Source of the DNA: Enterobacterales bacterium
GTDB lineage: Bacteria; Pseudomonadota; Gammaproteobacteria; Enterobacterales; Succinivibrionaceae
Reading direction: 5' to 3'
Length of the DNA: 64,000 nt
NCBI GenBank assembly: GCA_900768635.1
Contig: CAAGDP010000023.1
Coordinates: forward strand, 1 to 64,000
Shown in pieces: positions 35,899-45,326 of this stretch (the stretch's first letter is position 1; each line of letters opens with the position of its first letter). Position numbers and translations under genes: made by a program. Under the pieces are notes generated by a model. It was not told the origin of the DNA. It made no database searches and was given only the letters and a program-made list of their open reading frames with translations.

Positions 35899-36204
35899 CG
35901 TCAGTGACAATATTCTCTATTATCTTTCCTGAATTCTGCTGTCATGGAACTTTTATATCAAAATAAAGTCTCAGTATTTATGGTCCGGATATTTTATACG
36001 GACTTTCAGAATGGTAGTGGTATTCTTTTAATAATGCTGGTAGCTCACATAAACATCTGAGTTGAAGCTGTTAAATCCGGAAGCTTCTTAAATACCTGTA
36101 ACCAGAACTTTATTGTAATAAAGCAAAATTCAGAGCAGAAGCTCAAATGATAAAAGAACCGCATGCATTGATATGATGAACAGATGAAGAATTTTAGGTG
36201 AACG
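35899..36204. other. Intergenic region before pssA: weak terminator and a palindrome
   Basis: A short hairpin (GTCCG at 35983-35987, CGGAC at 35999-36003, then TTTC) may end the upstream unit. CTTTATTGTAATAAAG at 36108-36123 has perfect 7-bp arms and lies 80 bases before pssA, where an operator could act. No gene is seen. Confidence 0.4.
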
Positions 36205-37566
36205 ATGTTTGATTTTTCCGCTAGCTATTACCAACATAAAATAGATGCAAAACCTCAGATCGCTGTACCAGCTGAGTCATTCAGAATCGTAAATGATATT
36301 CCCACATTCAAAAACGAACTGAAAGCCCTTATCAATCAGGCCCAATGTCGCATTTATATCACTGCACTTTATCTTCAGGACGATGAATCCGGAAGGGAAA
36401 TACTGGACTGTATATACAGAAGATCAGAAGAAAATCCTCAGCTGGAGGTGTTTATACTTGTTGACTTTCATCGAGCTCAACGGGGGCTTATGGGGAAAGG
36501 TAAACAATGCGGCAATCATGTTATGTACCGGGAATATGCCCTTAATCATCCCCGGGCCAACGTCAAAATTTTAGGAATACCGGTAAAATCCAAGGAAGTT
36601 TTCGGGGTATTACACCTCAAAGGATTTGTCATAGATGATTATGTACTGTATTCCGGCGCCAGCATTAACAACGTATATCTTGCATGGGATACCCGCTATC
36701 GTCTGGATCGTTATCAGATAATTAGTAATCAGGAACTTGCCGATTCTCTGGTACAGTATATAAAAGACTTTTTCCTTACATCTCCAGCTGTTACTGATTT
36801 GTGTCAGGATAAAATACCGGCTGTTAAATCTATTTATGACAATATCAGTTGTCTGAAGAAAAACCTGAAACATTCCTGCTACAAATTTAATCCATCCCTT
36901 TCATTATCAAAATCAGAGGTGGGTATTGTACCTCTGGTAGGCTTGGGCAATATCAAAAACCAGCTGAATCACACCATTATTGAACTGATTGATGCCTGTG
37001 AAAAGAAAATCACCATCTGTACACCTTATTTCAATATGCCCCGTCCCGTATCCAAAAATATAGCCCGTCTTTTAAAACGAGGCTGTCATGTTACCATCGT
37101 TGTGGGAGACAAGATCGCAAACGATTTCTACATACCTGAGGATCAGAAATTTAACCGTGTCGGTGCTGTACCCTATATGTATCAGGGCATTCTCCGGGAT
37201 TTCTGTCAGAAGTTTCAGAACTACATTGACAACGGACAGCTGGATATAATGCTGTGGAAAGACGGGACCAACACCTACCATGTAAAAGGTATGTTTGTAG
37301 ATGATAATTACTATCTGCTCACCGGTAACAACATTAATCCCCGGGCCTGGAGAATGGACATTGAAAACGGACTTCTTGTTAAAGACCCTCACAAACTGCT
37401 TCGTGAATCTTTTGCCGGTGAACTTAATAATATTCTCACTAATACCAAGAGAATCAGCAACTGGCAGGAAATAGAGGATTTCTGTCAGTATCCGGAACGG
37501 ATACAGAATTATCTGCGAAAGATCTACAGGTTTAAACTTCACCTTCTAATTAAGCGAATAATCTGA
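36205..37566 (+). CDS. pssA: CDP-diacylglycerol-serine O-phosphatidyltransferase
   Basis: PssA makes phosphatidylserine, the precursor of phosphatidylethanolamine. The 453 residues (E. coli 451) belong to the phospholipase D superfamily type and carry two HKD motifs: HLKGFVIDDYVLYSGASINN near residue 136 and HVKGMFVDDNYYLLTGNN near residue 360. There are no membrane segments, consistent with the peripheral gammaproteobacterial enzyme. recG begins 2 bases after its stop. Confidence 0.96.
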   Translation: MFDFSASYYQHKIDAKPQIAVPAESFRIVNDIPTFKNELKALINQAQCRIYITALYLQDDESGREILDCIYRRSEENPQLEVFILVDFHRAQRGLMGKGKQCGNHVMYREYALNHPRANVKILGIPVKSKEVFGVLHLKGFVIDDYVLYSGASINNVYLAWDTRYRLDRYQIISNQELADSLVQYIKDFFLTSPAVTDLCQDKIPAVKSIYDNISCLKKNLKHSCYKFNPSLSLSKSEVGIVPLVGLGNIKNQLNHTIIELIDACEKKITICTPYFNMPRPVSKNIARLLKRGCHVTIVVGDKIANDFYIPEDQKFNRVGAVPYMYQGILRDFCQKFQNYIDNGQLDIMLWKDGTNTYHVKGMFVDDNYYLLTGNNINPRAWRMDIENGLLVKDPHKLLRESFAGELNNILTNTKRISNWQEIEDFCQYPERIQNYLRKIYRFKLHLLIKRII

Positions 37567-37568
37567 CA

Positions 37569-39644
37569 ATGCACCATGATGAGTCTATCACCACTCTTCC
37601 CGGTGTTGGTGGAAAGATGGCGGAAAAACTGCAATTACTGGGAATCAGAACTATCTGCGATTTGTGGTTTCACCTGCCGATTCGCTATGAAAATCATACT
37701 AAAATAACCCCGTCAGCTGCAGCTAATCCCAACGAAAACGTCATAATTCTTGGTCTCATCACTTCAGTCTCCAGTCGTGCAACCAGAAACGGAACAATGC
37801 TGGAATGTCAGTTACGGGAAAACGGCTCCTGCTCTCCCATAAAAGCAGTATTCTGGCATCTTTATCCCAACCAGATAAGAGAATTTAAAACCGGCAAGTA
37901 TCTGTTGTGTTACGGACAAGTAAACAGAGATACCTTCGGATGCAACATGTCTCACCCAGATTATGAAATTTTAAGTAATATTTCCGAAATTTCTCTTCCA
38001 GACCATCTGACCCCAATCTATTCAACCACCAAGGGGATCACATCTGAAAAAATTCAGAAAATCGCAGACAAGGCATTACAACTTATGTCTGCCCAGGATC
38101 CTGAAGAACTTTTGCCTGCCGGTGAAAATATCACTATTTCCCTGCAGGATGCATTGAAAAAAATCCATCATCCGCCGATAGATGCGGATCTTAACCAGCT
38201 TCAGGAACATACGTCACCTGAACAGCGCCGTCTTATTTTGGAAGAGCTTACTGCAAATACACTGTCGGTATACACCGCCAGAACGGCAGTAAAAAAACAT
38301 GCAGCAATTCCTCTGATCTCAAAAGGAATACTGCAACAGGCACTTCTGTCTTCACTTAAATTTACTCCCACTGGCGCTCAGATGCGAGTTACCAGAGAAA
38401 TATGCAATGATCTGGCCGGAAACACACCCATGCTGCGCCTTCTCCAGGGTGATGTAGGATCAGGCAAAACACTGGTAGCGGCGCTTACCGCCCTTTGTGC
38501 TTTGGAATGCGGATATCAAGTTGCCCTGATGGCACCAACAGAAATACTGGCAACGCAACATTACACCAAACTAAACGAACTTTTTGGAAACCTTGGAATT
38601 AACGTCACTCTGCTTGTGGGGAAATTAAAAGCCCGGGAGAAGAAAACAATCCAGGAACAGATCGCTCTGGGTAATGCCAAACTGGTTATAGGTACTCATG
38701 CATTGTTTCAGGATCAGGTGGTCTTTAAAAATCTGGCATATGTAATTATTGATGAACAACACCGTTTTGGTGTCGAACAGCGCTATAAACTTCTGATGAA
38801 AGGATCCTGCAACGCTGTTTATCCTCACCAGTTGGTAATGACCGCGACCCCTATTCCCAGAACTTTGGCCATGACATCCTATGCCGACCTCAGCGTTTCA
38901 ACTATTGATGAACTTCCGCCGGGACGCAAACCAATAACTACCAAAATCATAACCAGCAATGCCCGGGATAAACTTCTGCAACGGATCCATGAAGTATGTA
39001 CCCAGAAACACTGGCAGGTATACTGGGTATGTTCTCTTATAGAGGAATCTGAAGTACTGGACTGTGCCGCTGCGGAAAAGGAATGTAACGAGTTATCAAA
39101 TGCCCTTCCTGATCTGTCCATTGGTCTGGTACATGGCAGAATGACCGCCCCTGACAAGCAGGCAGTTATGGACAAATTCAAAAACGGAGAAGTCGACGTT
39201 CTGGTTGCTACTACGGTTATCGAAGTAGGAGTGGATGTACCTAATGCCAATATCATCATAATTGAAGATCCTGAACGTCTTGGTCTGGCTCAGTTGCATC
39301 AGTTGCGCGGACGGGTAGGAAGAGGACAGGAGCAGGCATTTTGCATTCTTTTTACTACAGGCCCCCTTTCAACTCAGGGTCGGGAACGGCTGGAGTTTCT
39401 GTCCAATAATCACAACGGACTGAAAATCGCAGAAAAAGACCTGGAAATAAGAGGTCCGGGCGAATATCTTGGAACTAAACAGACCGGCGTCGCTGCTATG
39501 AAAATAGCTGATCTCCTCAGAGATCAATATCTGGTTCCCGAAGCAAACCGACTGGCTCAGGATATTGCCACCAACAGACCAGATTTAGTACCGAAATTAA
39601 TCGCCAGGTGGATAAACAGCAACGAAGCTTTTACCCATGCCTGA
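37569..39644 (+). CDS. recG: ATP-dependent DNA helicase RecG
   Basis: RecG remodels stalled replication forks and branch-migrates Holliday junctions. The 691 residues (E. coli 693) comprise an N-terminal wedge/OB domain (TLPGVGGKMAEKLQLLGI, then about 60-160) and superfamily 2 helicase domains: Walker A GDVGSGKTLVAALTAL, motif II IIDEQHRFG, motif III TATPIPRTLAMTSYADL, motif V ATTVIEVGVDVPNA and motif VI QLRGRVGRGQEQAFC. The C-terminal TRG-like region is intact. It is the second gene of the pssA-recG-asmA run. Confidence 0.97.
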   Translation: MHHDESITTLPGVGGKMAEKLQLLGIRTICDLWFHLPIRYENHTKITPSAAANPNENVIILGLITSVSSRATRNGTMLECQLRENGSCSPIKAVFWHLYPNQIREFKTGKYLLCYGQVNRDTFGCNMSHPDYEILSNISEISLPDHLTPIYSTTKGITSEKIQKIADKALQLMSAQDPEELLPAGENITISLQDALKKIHHPPIDADLNQLQEHTSPEQRRLILEELTANTLSVYTARTAVKKHAAIPLISKGILQQALLSSLKFTPTGAQMRVTREICNDLAGNTPMLRLLQGDVGSGKTLVAALTALCALECGYQVALMAPTEILATQHYTKLNELFGNLGINVTLLVGKLKAREKKTIQEQIALGNAKLVIGTHALFQDQVVFKNLAYVIIDEQHRFGVEQRYKLLMKGSCNAVYPHQLVMTATPIPRTLAMTSYADLSVSTIDELPPGRKPITTKIITSNARDKLLQRIHEVCTQKHWQVYWVCSLIEESEVLDCAAAEKECNELSNALPDLSIGLVHGRMTAPDKQAVMDKFKNGEVDVLVATTVIEVGVDVPNANIIIIEDPERLGLAQLHQLRGRVGRGQEQAFCILFTTGPLSTQGRERLEFLSNNHNGLKIAEKDLEIRGPGEYLGTKQTGVAAMKIADLLRDQYLVPEANRLAQDIATNRPDLVPKLIARWINSNEAFTHA

Positions 39645-39662
39645 TATCTGAGAGGATCCTAC

Positions 39663-41612
39663 ATGAAAATTGTAATCAAGGTTTTAACCATACTTTTTCT
39701 GTTGCTTCTCATCGCAACAGGGTGCATTTATCTGTATGTCAGCAGTAACTATATTATCAAACCGCTGACCAAAATGATTAAAGATGAAACCGGAATTACA
39801 CTTTCCATTGGTAGTATTGACTACAACCCGATATATCCAGACTTTATAGTCCTGAAAAATGTATCAGCCGACTCTTTCTTTTCTGCTGAACAAATCTATA
39901 TGGAATTTGACTCCGGGAAGCTCCTGAACCGCAAATTACTTATCAATGATTTGGAGTTAATTAATGCTAAAGCCAACTTTGATCTCCTTCCGGAAATCAA
40001 AAATTCAGGAAAACTGGTGGACAGCATTTTCATCCAGAAACTTATTATCAAAAATTCCACTGCTTCTGCAAAAAAATGGAGCATTGAAAATGGTATTGCC
40101 GAAATATCCAATCTGAATTTATTCAGCAACGGAGCTTTCAAAATCATTGATAATTTTTCCATGACATTATTTGCGGAAAGGCTAAGCTACGATGATGTCA
40201 CCCTGCATGGCATTAACACATTGCTCCAGGCTTCATCCGGAAAAATCCGACTGCTGGAGTTTAAGGGTAACTACAAAGACGCATATATTGCCGGAAACTT
40301 ATCAATAATGCCTGACCGACAGGAGATCACCATGGAAGATATGCAGATCCGCAATCTGGATTTTTCCCTGAATGATGACATCTATAATTTCGCCGACCAC
40401 TGGAAGATCAGGATAAAAAACACATCTCTGATTAACTGCAGCATACGAGACCAGCTCAGTCAGCTATTCTTGGAAGGAATAGATCTTGAAGTTTCTAGTA
40501 TAACATTAAACAAAAATTCCCTGGAAAAGGCCTATATTTCCGGATCTATGGAATCTCTTCGCTACGGTAATACCATATCCTACAGTCTCTCTGCTGATTT
40601 GAGCAGAATATCTCCAGATAATCCGGTAAATATCCTTATCTCCGGAAAGCTCTTTGGGGGAACATTCGAAACGTTTGCCAAGTACTTTCCTCAAAATAGC
40701 AAACTGATTATCAGCGATTTTACAGGAAATTCATTCAGAATACAGGCTTCGGGAGCAACCGATTTTAAAGAGTCCTTAGATAATCTTCCTGTTAATGATA
40801 TTAACGCCAATCTGATCCAAATCACCGGAATTGTATATGACTCACTGGATGAAAATGATCCAATACTGTTCCGTAACGGCAGTATCTTTATGGAGCGTAT
40901 CAAATATAACAGACATCAGCTTACATCAGCTAAAAAGAAGTCTCACCTGAACATTTCCGCTGACGAACTGTCTTTCCCTTACATCAGCCTCAGCAATTTA
41001 GATATCAATGCCAAAATCAGCAATACAGGCGTTTTGCAGGATCTTCAGGCTGTCGCCGAGGTTAACAAGGGGAATGTAACAGTTTCCGGACTGATTAGCT
41101 TTCCGGATAAAACACTTGATATCAATATGCAGGGAGCTGGTATCGGTTTTAATGTGCTGAATTTGCTTGCAGATCGTAAGGATATTATCGGAAATACCGA
41201 CTTGGATTTACATATAACCGGAGGTTTTGAAACATATCAGCGTCGTTACGACGGATGGATAAAGCTTAATGACGCACTATATGCAAATATAGATCTGGAA
41301 AAGATGGTAACCGGAGATTATGCAAATTTGGAAGAGCAACTTCAGGATGCAGGAAACACCGCCAAAAATCTTCTCATAAATACAGCCAGATTAAATCTTA
41401 AAAGCACAGGGGAAGGACAGGAAATAGACGGAACAATTGATACAGTGCGATCTGAATTCCTGATAAAAGGAGTCATAAACAATTCTCCTCTTGTGGAGCA
41501 GAAGGTTTTAGCCATCCAAAAAACACAACCCCAAACAGAAAATCATACTGAACATACTGAAGAAACCGCACGGATGGACACCGCAGAACATCAGAACACA
41601 TCATCTCCGTAA
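39663..41612 (+). CDS. AsmA-family inner-membrane-anchored protein
   Basis: A 649-residue envelope protein with one N-terminal membrane anchor (about 6-28) and a large periplasmic region rich in short beta strands. AsmA-like signatures are the opening after the anchor, LTKMIKDETGITLSIGSIDY, and the repeated segments of the kind VTVSGLISFPDKTLDINMQG near the C-terminus. AsmA-type proteins are thought to form grooves that pass phospholipids to the outer membrane. It follows recG by 18 bases and pssA is two genes upstream, a plausible lipid link but not proof. The C-terminal 40 residues are a Gln/Glu/His/Thr-rich tail. A GC in the anchor resembles a lipobox but hydrophobic residues continue after it. 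Confidence 0.7.
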   Translation: MKIVIKVLTILFLLLLIATGCIYLYVSSNYIIKPLTKMIKDETGITLSIGSIDYNPIYPDFIVLKNVSADSFFSAEQIYMEFDSGKLLNRKLLINDLELINAKANFDLLPEIKNSGKLVDSIFIQKLIIKNSTASAKKWSIENGIAEISNLNLFSNGAFKIIDNFSMTLFAERLSYDDVTLHGINTLLQASSGKIRLLEFKGNYKDAYIAGNLSIMPDRQEITMEDMQIRNLDFSLNDDIYNFADHWKIRIKNTSLINCSIRDQLSQLFLEGIDLEVSSITLNKNSLEKAYISGSMESLRYGNTISYSLSADLSRISPDNPVNILISGKLFGGTFETFAKYFPQNSKLIISDFTGNSFRIQASGATDFKESLDNLPVNDINANLIQITGIVYDSLDENDPILFRNGSIFMERIKYNRHQLTSAKKKSHLNISADELSFPYISLSNLDINAKISNTGVLQDLQAVAEVNKGNVTVSGLISFPDKTLDINMQGAGIGFNVLNLLADRKDIIGNTDLDLHITGGFETYQRRYDGWIKLNDALYANIDLEKMVTGDYANLEEQLQDAGNTAKNLLINTARLNLKSTGEGQEIDGTIDTVRSEFLIKGVINNSPLVEQKVLAIQKTQPQTENHTEHTEETARMDTAEHQNTSSP

Positions 41613-41675
41613 GTTTCTCTGATAAACAAAAAGTATTATGTACCAAGCAGAAAATTGTTTGCAGATCTGAAAACC

Positions 41676-42686
41676 TCAGCCCTGCTTTTCCTGATCATCA
41701 GGATCATTATCTTTATCAGATGATGCTTTATTCTGAGAATCGGTATTTTCTGCCATAGAGTCATTCAGCATCTGCTCTTCGGTTGCAAAATTAACAGTTC
41801 CACCTTCGGATATTATCTTCGCTTCCTTCTGTTTCAAATCATACACATCCTGAAGACTGGCCTGAATCTCCACGCCTATGAAGACAATAAGCCAGCTGAG
41901 GTAAACCCAAACCAACAGTATTGGAATAACAGCAATGGCACCATAAATATTCTGATAGGAAGGGAAGTAGATGATATAAAGAGAAAAAAGTCGTTTACCT
42001 ACTTCCAGAAGTATTGCGGCAACTATTGCACCTATTGCTGCATAAGACACATTTACCTTCCTGACCGGAAAAGCAGCATACATAAGAAACAGGGCAACAA
42101 AAGAAAACATCACCGGAATAACCTTAAGAAGGTATTTCTGAACAAATAACACCAGCCCCTGACCATAACCGTCAAACTTCAATGCAATAGCATAGGAAGT
42201 AAGAGCAAAACTGCAGCTGATAAGAATTGGTCCTAATGTGATCACCATCCAATAAGTGGAAAGAGAGGAAAGAAACGGTCTTTTCAGATTACATTTCCAG
42301 ATATGATTTATAGAGCTGTTAATTGAATCAAGAAGAAGCATGGAGACAATAATCAGCACCAGAGTTCCTATCAGGGTTGTGTTGGAGGCATTATTGCTGA
42401 ATATCTCCATATTTTTGCTTACCAATTCACTGGAAACAGGCATGAAATTTTCAAATATAAATTCCTGAATCTGCTTTTTGGTTTCGTTAAAAACCGGCAT
42501 AGAGGAAAGAATGGAAAACAAAACGGTAAAAAGAGGAACCAGAGATAAAAGAGTCACATAAGCCAGATGGCTGGCCTCCACCATTATGCGATCACGATAA
42601 TATCTGATAGCCAGAGCTTTAATAAACAGCAAGAACCTGCCAAGGACAGGGACGGATACCATGAACTTTTTAATTTTTTCTAACAT
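41676..42686 (-). CDS. yihY: YihY/BrkB-family inner-membrane protein
   Basis: A 336-residue polytopic protein of the family once misnamed ribonuclease BN. It has about six membrane segments and the signatures ASHLAYVTLLSLVPLFTVLF, TYWMVITLGPILI, LFSLYIIYFPSYQNIYGAIA and PILLVWVYLSWLIVFIGVEI, all matching E. coli YihY. The C-terminal 60 residues are acidic and polar. Function is not established. I chose the ATG at 42686, with GGGGA 6 bases upstream and MLEKIKKF aligning with the family start, over 42761. Confidence 0.92.
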   Translation of the reverse strand: MLEKIKKFMVSVPVLGRFLLFIKALAIRYYRDRIMVEASHLAYVTLLSLVPLFTVLFSILSSMPVFNETKKQIQEFIFENFMPVSSELVSKNMEIFSNNASNTTLIGTLVLIIVSMLLLDSINSSINHIWKCNLKRPFLSSLSTYWMVITLGPILISCSFALTSYAIALKFDGYGQGLVLFVQKYLLKVIPVMFSFVALFLMYAAFPVRKVNVSYAAIGAIVAAILLEVGKRLFSLYIIYFPSYQNIYGAIAVIPILLVWVYLSWLIVFIGVEIQASLQDVYDLKQKEAKIISEGGTVNFATEEQMLNDSMAENTDSQNKASSDKDNDPDDQEKQG

Positions 42687-42922
42687 AGCTGATCCCCAAA
42701 AACAGCTGCATATTCCGGCAATGACTAAGTTTGCTACATTAGCCGTAGGCAACAAAATCATCTTTATAAAGAGTTTTTATGATGTATGATATGTTACCGT
42801 AAAACCGATCCGGCTTACGATATTATCACGTACAGCCTGTTATTTGTCATTGTGAATATTTGAATTGCTGACACAGCTCAAAATTATCAATCAGCTTTGA
42901 TCAGCTCCTTAAAGAGTGGCAT

Positions 42923-44341
42923 ATGCTTGCAAAAAACCACCACCGCTTCCTTGTCAGAAGAGCTTTACGCAGATTGATAAGGAATGAAACCATACCTTAC
43001 CGGTTACTCATCATAGGAATCCTGACAGGATGCATCACCGGTCTCTTCTGTGCTTTTTTTCAAATCGTGCCTGATGCAGTTACCAGATTGCGGCTAGATT
43101 ACTTTTACCAGCAGGATCAGAGTACTCTTGCATTTACGCTTCTGTTTCTGATTTGCGGATCTCTGGCAGCTTTTGCATTGTTCATCACGCTTAAATATGC
43201 ACCAGAAGCGGGAGGTTCAGGAATTCCGGAAATAGAAGGAGCTCTCGACCATAAAAGACCGGTAAGATGGTGGAGAGTCCTTCCTGTGAAAATCTTCGGA
43301 GGAATTTGCTCTCTTTCTTCAGGGATGATTCTGGGAAGAGAGGGTCCATCCATCCAAATTGGCGGTAATACCGGAAAAATGACCGCCGATCTGTGTCTGA
43401 TCTCTAAGACCAATGCCATGTCCCTTATTGCGGCCGGCGGTGCAGCTGGCCTGGCAGCCGCTTTTAATGCACCATTAGCAGGAATGATGTTTGTAATTGA
43501 AGAACTGCGTCCCCAGTTCAGATACAGTTTCATGTCCATTAAACTGGTAGCAGTCACTGTAATTTCAGCCACAGTAACCAGAAGCTTTATCTTAAACAAT
43601 AATCCTGTTTTTAATAACCTTCCGGTTTTTGAATCCCCTGCTCTTGCCAGCTACATTTTTTTTATTCTTCTGGGACTGATTGCAGGTGTATTCGGGGTGT
43701 ATTTCAATAAAATGGTGGAATATTTCCAGAATACCTATCTGAGACTACACCGGGGAAAGATCCCACTGGCATGCGGGATAATATTTATTCTGGGAGGAAT
43801 TTTCGGGATTCTGTCTGTAATTGCACCAGAGGCCTCAGGATCCGGTATGATGAGCATACCTGACTGGATTGTAGCCCATGAACAGACATTCTCTTTTCTG
43901 CTACTGTTACTGCTGTGGAGAACTGTTGGTCTTATGAGCTGTTTCTGCAGCGGGATCCCTGGAGGAATTTTCGCACCGAGCCTGTCAATCGGAACATTGC
44001 TGGGAGCATTTTTAGGAGTTCTTCTTGAAAAAATTCATCTTCCATATACTCCGGATGCAGGAATTCTGGCAATTACCGGCATGTGTGCCCTTTTTGCAGC
44101 ATCGGTCCGTGCACCTATCACAGGTATTGTGCTGGTGGCTGAAATGACTAACAATTTCCAGTTTATTCTTCCTATGATGATCACCACCCTGACTGCAACA
44201 CTGGTTGCAAACCGTCTGGGAGGAATTCCCATCTATACCCAGATACTAAACAGAACATTACGTCTTGCCAAAAAAGAACGGATAGCAAAAGAAAACAATA
44301 TGGAAGCCGGTACAGCCCGGATACCCAATCCTAAACAGTAG
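42923..44341 (+). CDS. clcA: H+/Cl- exchange transporter ClcA
   Basis: ClcA exchanges two Cl- for one H+ and supports extreme acid resistance in E. coli. The 472-residue protein (E. coli 473) has the Cl- site motifs GSGIPEIEGAL, GREGPSIQIGGN (gating Glu) and GIPGGIFAPSLSIGTLLG. It also has the internal proton Glu in EELRPQFRY, which marks an exchanger rather than a channel. Its 3' end overlaps the convergent LysR gene by 11 bases. Confidence 0.95.
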   Translation: MLAKNHHRFLVRRALRRLIRNETIPYRLLIIGILTGCITGLFCAFFQIVPDAVTRLRLDYFYQQDQSTLAFTLLFLICGSLAAFALFITLKYAPEAGGSGIPEIEGALDHKRPVRWWRVLPVKIFGGICSLSSGMILGREGPSIQIGGNTGKMTADLCLISKTNAMSLIAAGGAAGLAAAFNAPLAGMMFVIEELRPQFRYSFMSIKLVAVTVISATVTRSFILNNNPVFNNLPVFESPALASYIFFILLGLIAGVFGVYFNKMVEYFQNTYLRLHRGKIPLACGIIFILGGIFGILSVIAPEASGSGMMSIPDWIVAHEQTFSFLLLLLLWRTVGLMSCFCSGIPGGIFAPSLSIGTLLGAFLGVLLEKIHLPYTPDAGILAITGMCALFAASVRAPITGIVLVAEMTNNFQFILPMMITTLTATLVANRLGGIPIYTQILNRTLRLAKKERIAKENNMEAGTARIPNPKQ

Positions 44342-45245
44342 CCTGTGTCAGCTTTTTTAATTCCTCGATAAAAGACTGGGCAAAAGGTGACAAAATTCCC
44401 TTTTTGCTTACAATATAACCTATTTCCATATATTCCTGAGAAGCCAGCTTTCTGGAAACAATCTCTTTGCCATTTAGATCTTCATTAAGAATACCGCTGC
44501 AAATAGTATAACCATTAAGACCGATAAGACAGTTAAACAAAGTAGCCCGATCTGAAACCTTAATAACCTGAGATCTTACCACCGTACTTAAAGGCTCTTC
44601 TGCATAATAAAAGCTGTTGAACAATCCCTGATCAAAACAGAGAAAAGGATATCCTTCCAGTTCTTCCAGTGTTAACTGGGTCTTACTGGCCAAAGGATGA
44701 CATCTGCTGATAAATACCCCCGGCTTGGTCTTAAAAAGAGGGGTAAAAACCAACTGAAATTCCTGAAGTTGCCGAGTTATGACTTTTTCATTAAAATTAC
44801 TCAGGTAAAGGATCCCCAAATCACTGCGCATTCTGGCTACATCATCCATAATCTCGTAAGTACGACATTCTCTGAAAGTAAATTCATACTCGTCAGAACT
44901 TACCTCTCTAAGCTTATTTACCAGAGCCTGAACAGCAAAGGCATAATGCTGGGTGGATATGGACACAACAGCCCGGGTGCGGCGATTTCTGGCATAATGA
45001 GAATCGAGAAGATCCATCTGATCGCTGATTTGACGGGCATAAGCTAAAAATTCATCACCTGCAGAAGTTACAGTTATTCCTTTTGCAGAGCGATCAAAAA
45101 TCCTAATATCATATTCATCCTCAATCTCCTTAAGAGCTGCAGAAAGACTGGGCTGAGATACAAACAGCAATTTTGCGGCTTCGCTGATAGAACCGCATCT
45201 GGCAATCATAAGAACATATTTAATCTGTTGGAGAGTCATATTCAT
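44331..45245 (-). CDS. LysR-family transcriptional regulator
   Basis: A LysR regulator with the N-terminal helix-turn-helix (MTLQQIKYVLMIARCGSIS, LFVSQPSLSAALKEIE) and a periplasmic-binding-like effector domain from about residue 90. I chose the ATG at 45245 (304 residues); 45239 is also possible. The frame extends to a GTG at 45266, but that lies inside the typA terminator hairpin. It has 11 bases of overlap with clcA and follows typA on the same strand. Neither target nor effector can be inferred. Confidence 0.85.
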   Translation of the reverse strand: MNMTLQQIKYVLMIARCGSISEAAKLLFVSQPSLSAALKEIEDEYDIRIFDRSAKGITVTSAGDEFLAYARQISDQMDLLDSHYARNRRTRAVVSISTQHYAFAVQALVNKLREVSSDEYEFTFRECRTYEIMDDVARMRSDLGILYLSNFNEKVITRQLQEFQLVFTPLFKTKPGVFISRCHPLASKTQLTLEELEGYPFLCFDQGLFNSFYYAEEPLSTVVRSQVIKVSDRATLFNCLIGLNGYTICSGILNEDLNGKEIVSRKLASQEYMEIGYIVSKKGILSPFAQSFIEELKKLTQATV

Positions 45246-45249
45246 CCCG

Positions 45250-45285
45250 TTAAAAAAGAAAAGCACCTCCAGCTGCGGAAGTGCT
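45250..45285 (-). terminator. Rho-independent terminator of typA
   Basis: On the minus strand AGCACTTCC, a 6-base loop and GGAGGTGCT (one G-U pair) are followed by TTTTCTTTTTT. It ends a few bases before the LysR start codon. Confidence 0.8.
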
Positions 45286-45326
45286 CTGTATTTTATCCCA
45301 TCCGGAATATCAAACTGAAATCAGTT

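Noticed and set aside
39663..39740. Lipobox-like ATGC in the AsmA-like protein
   Set aside because: Residues after the Cys (IYLYVSS) continue the membrane segment, so it reads as a plain anchor, not a lipoprotein signal.
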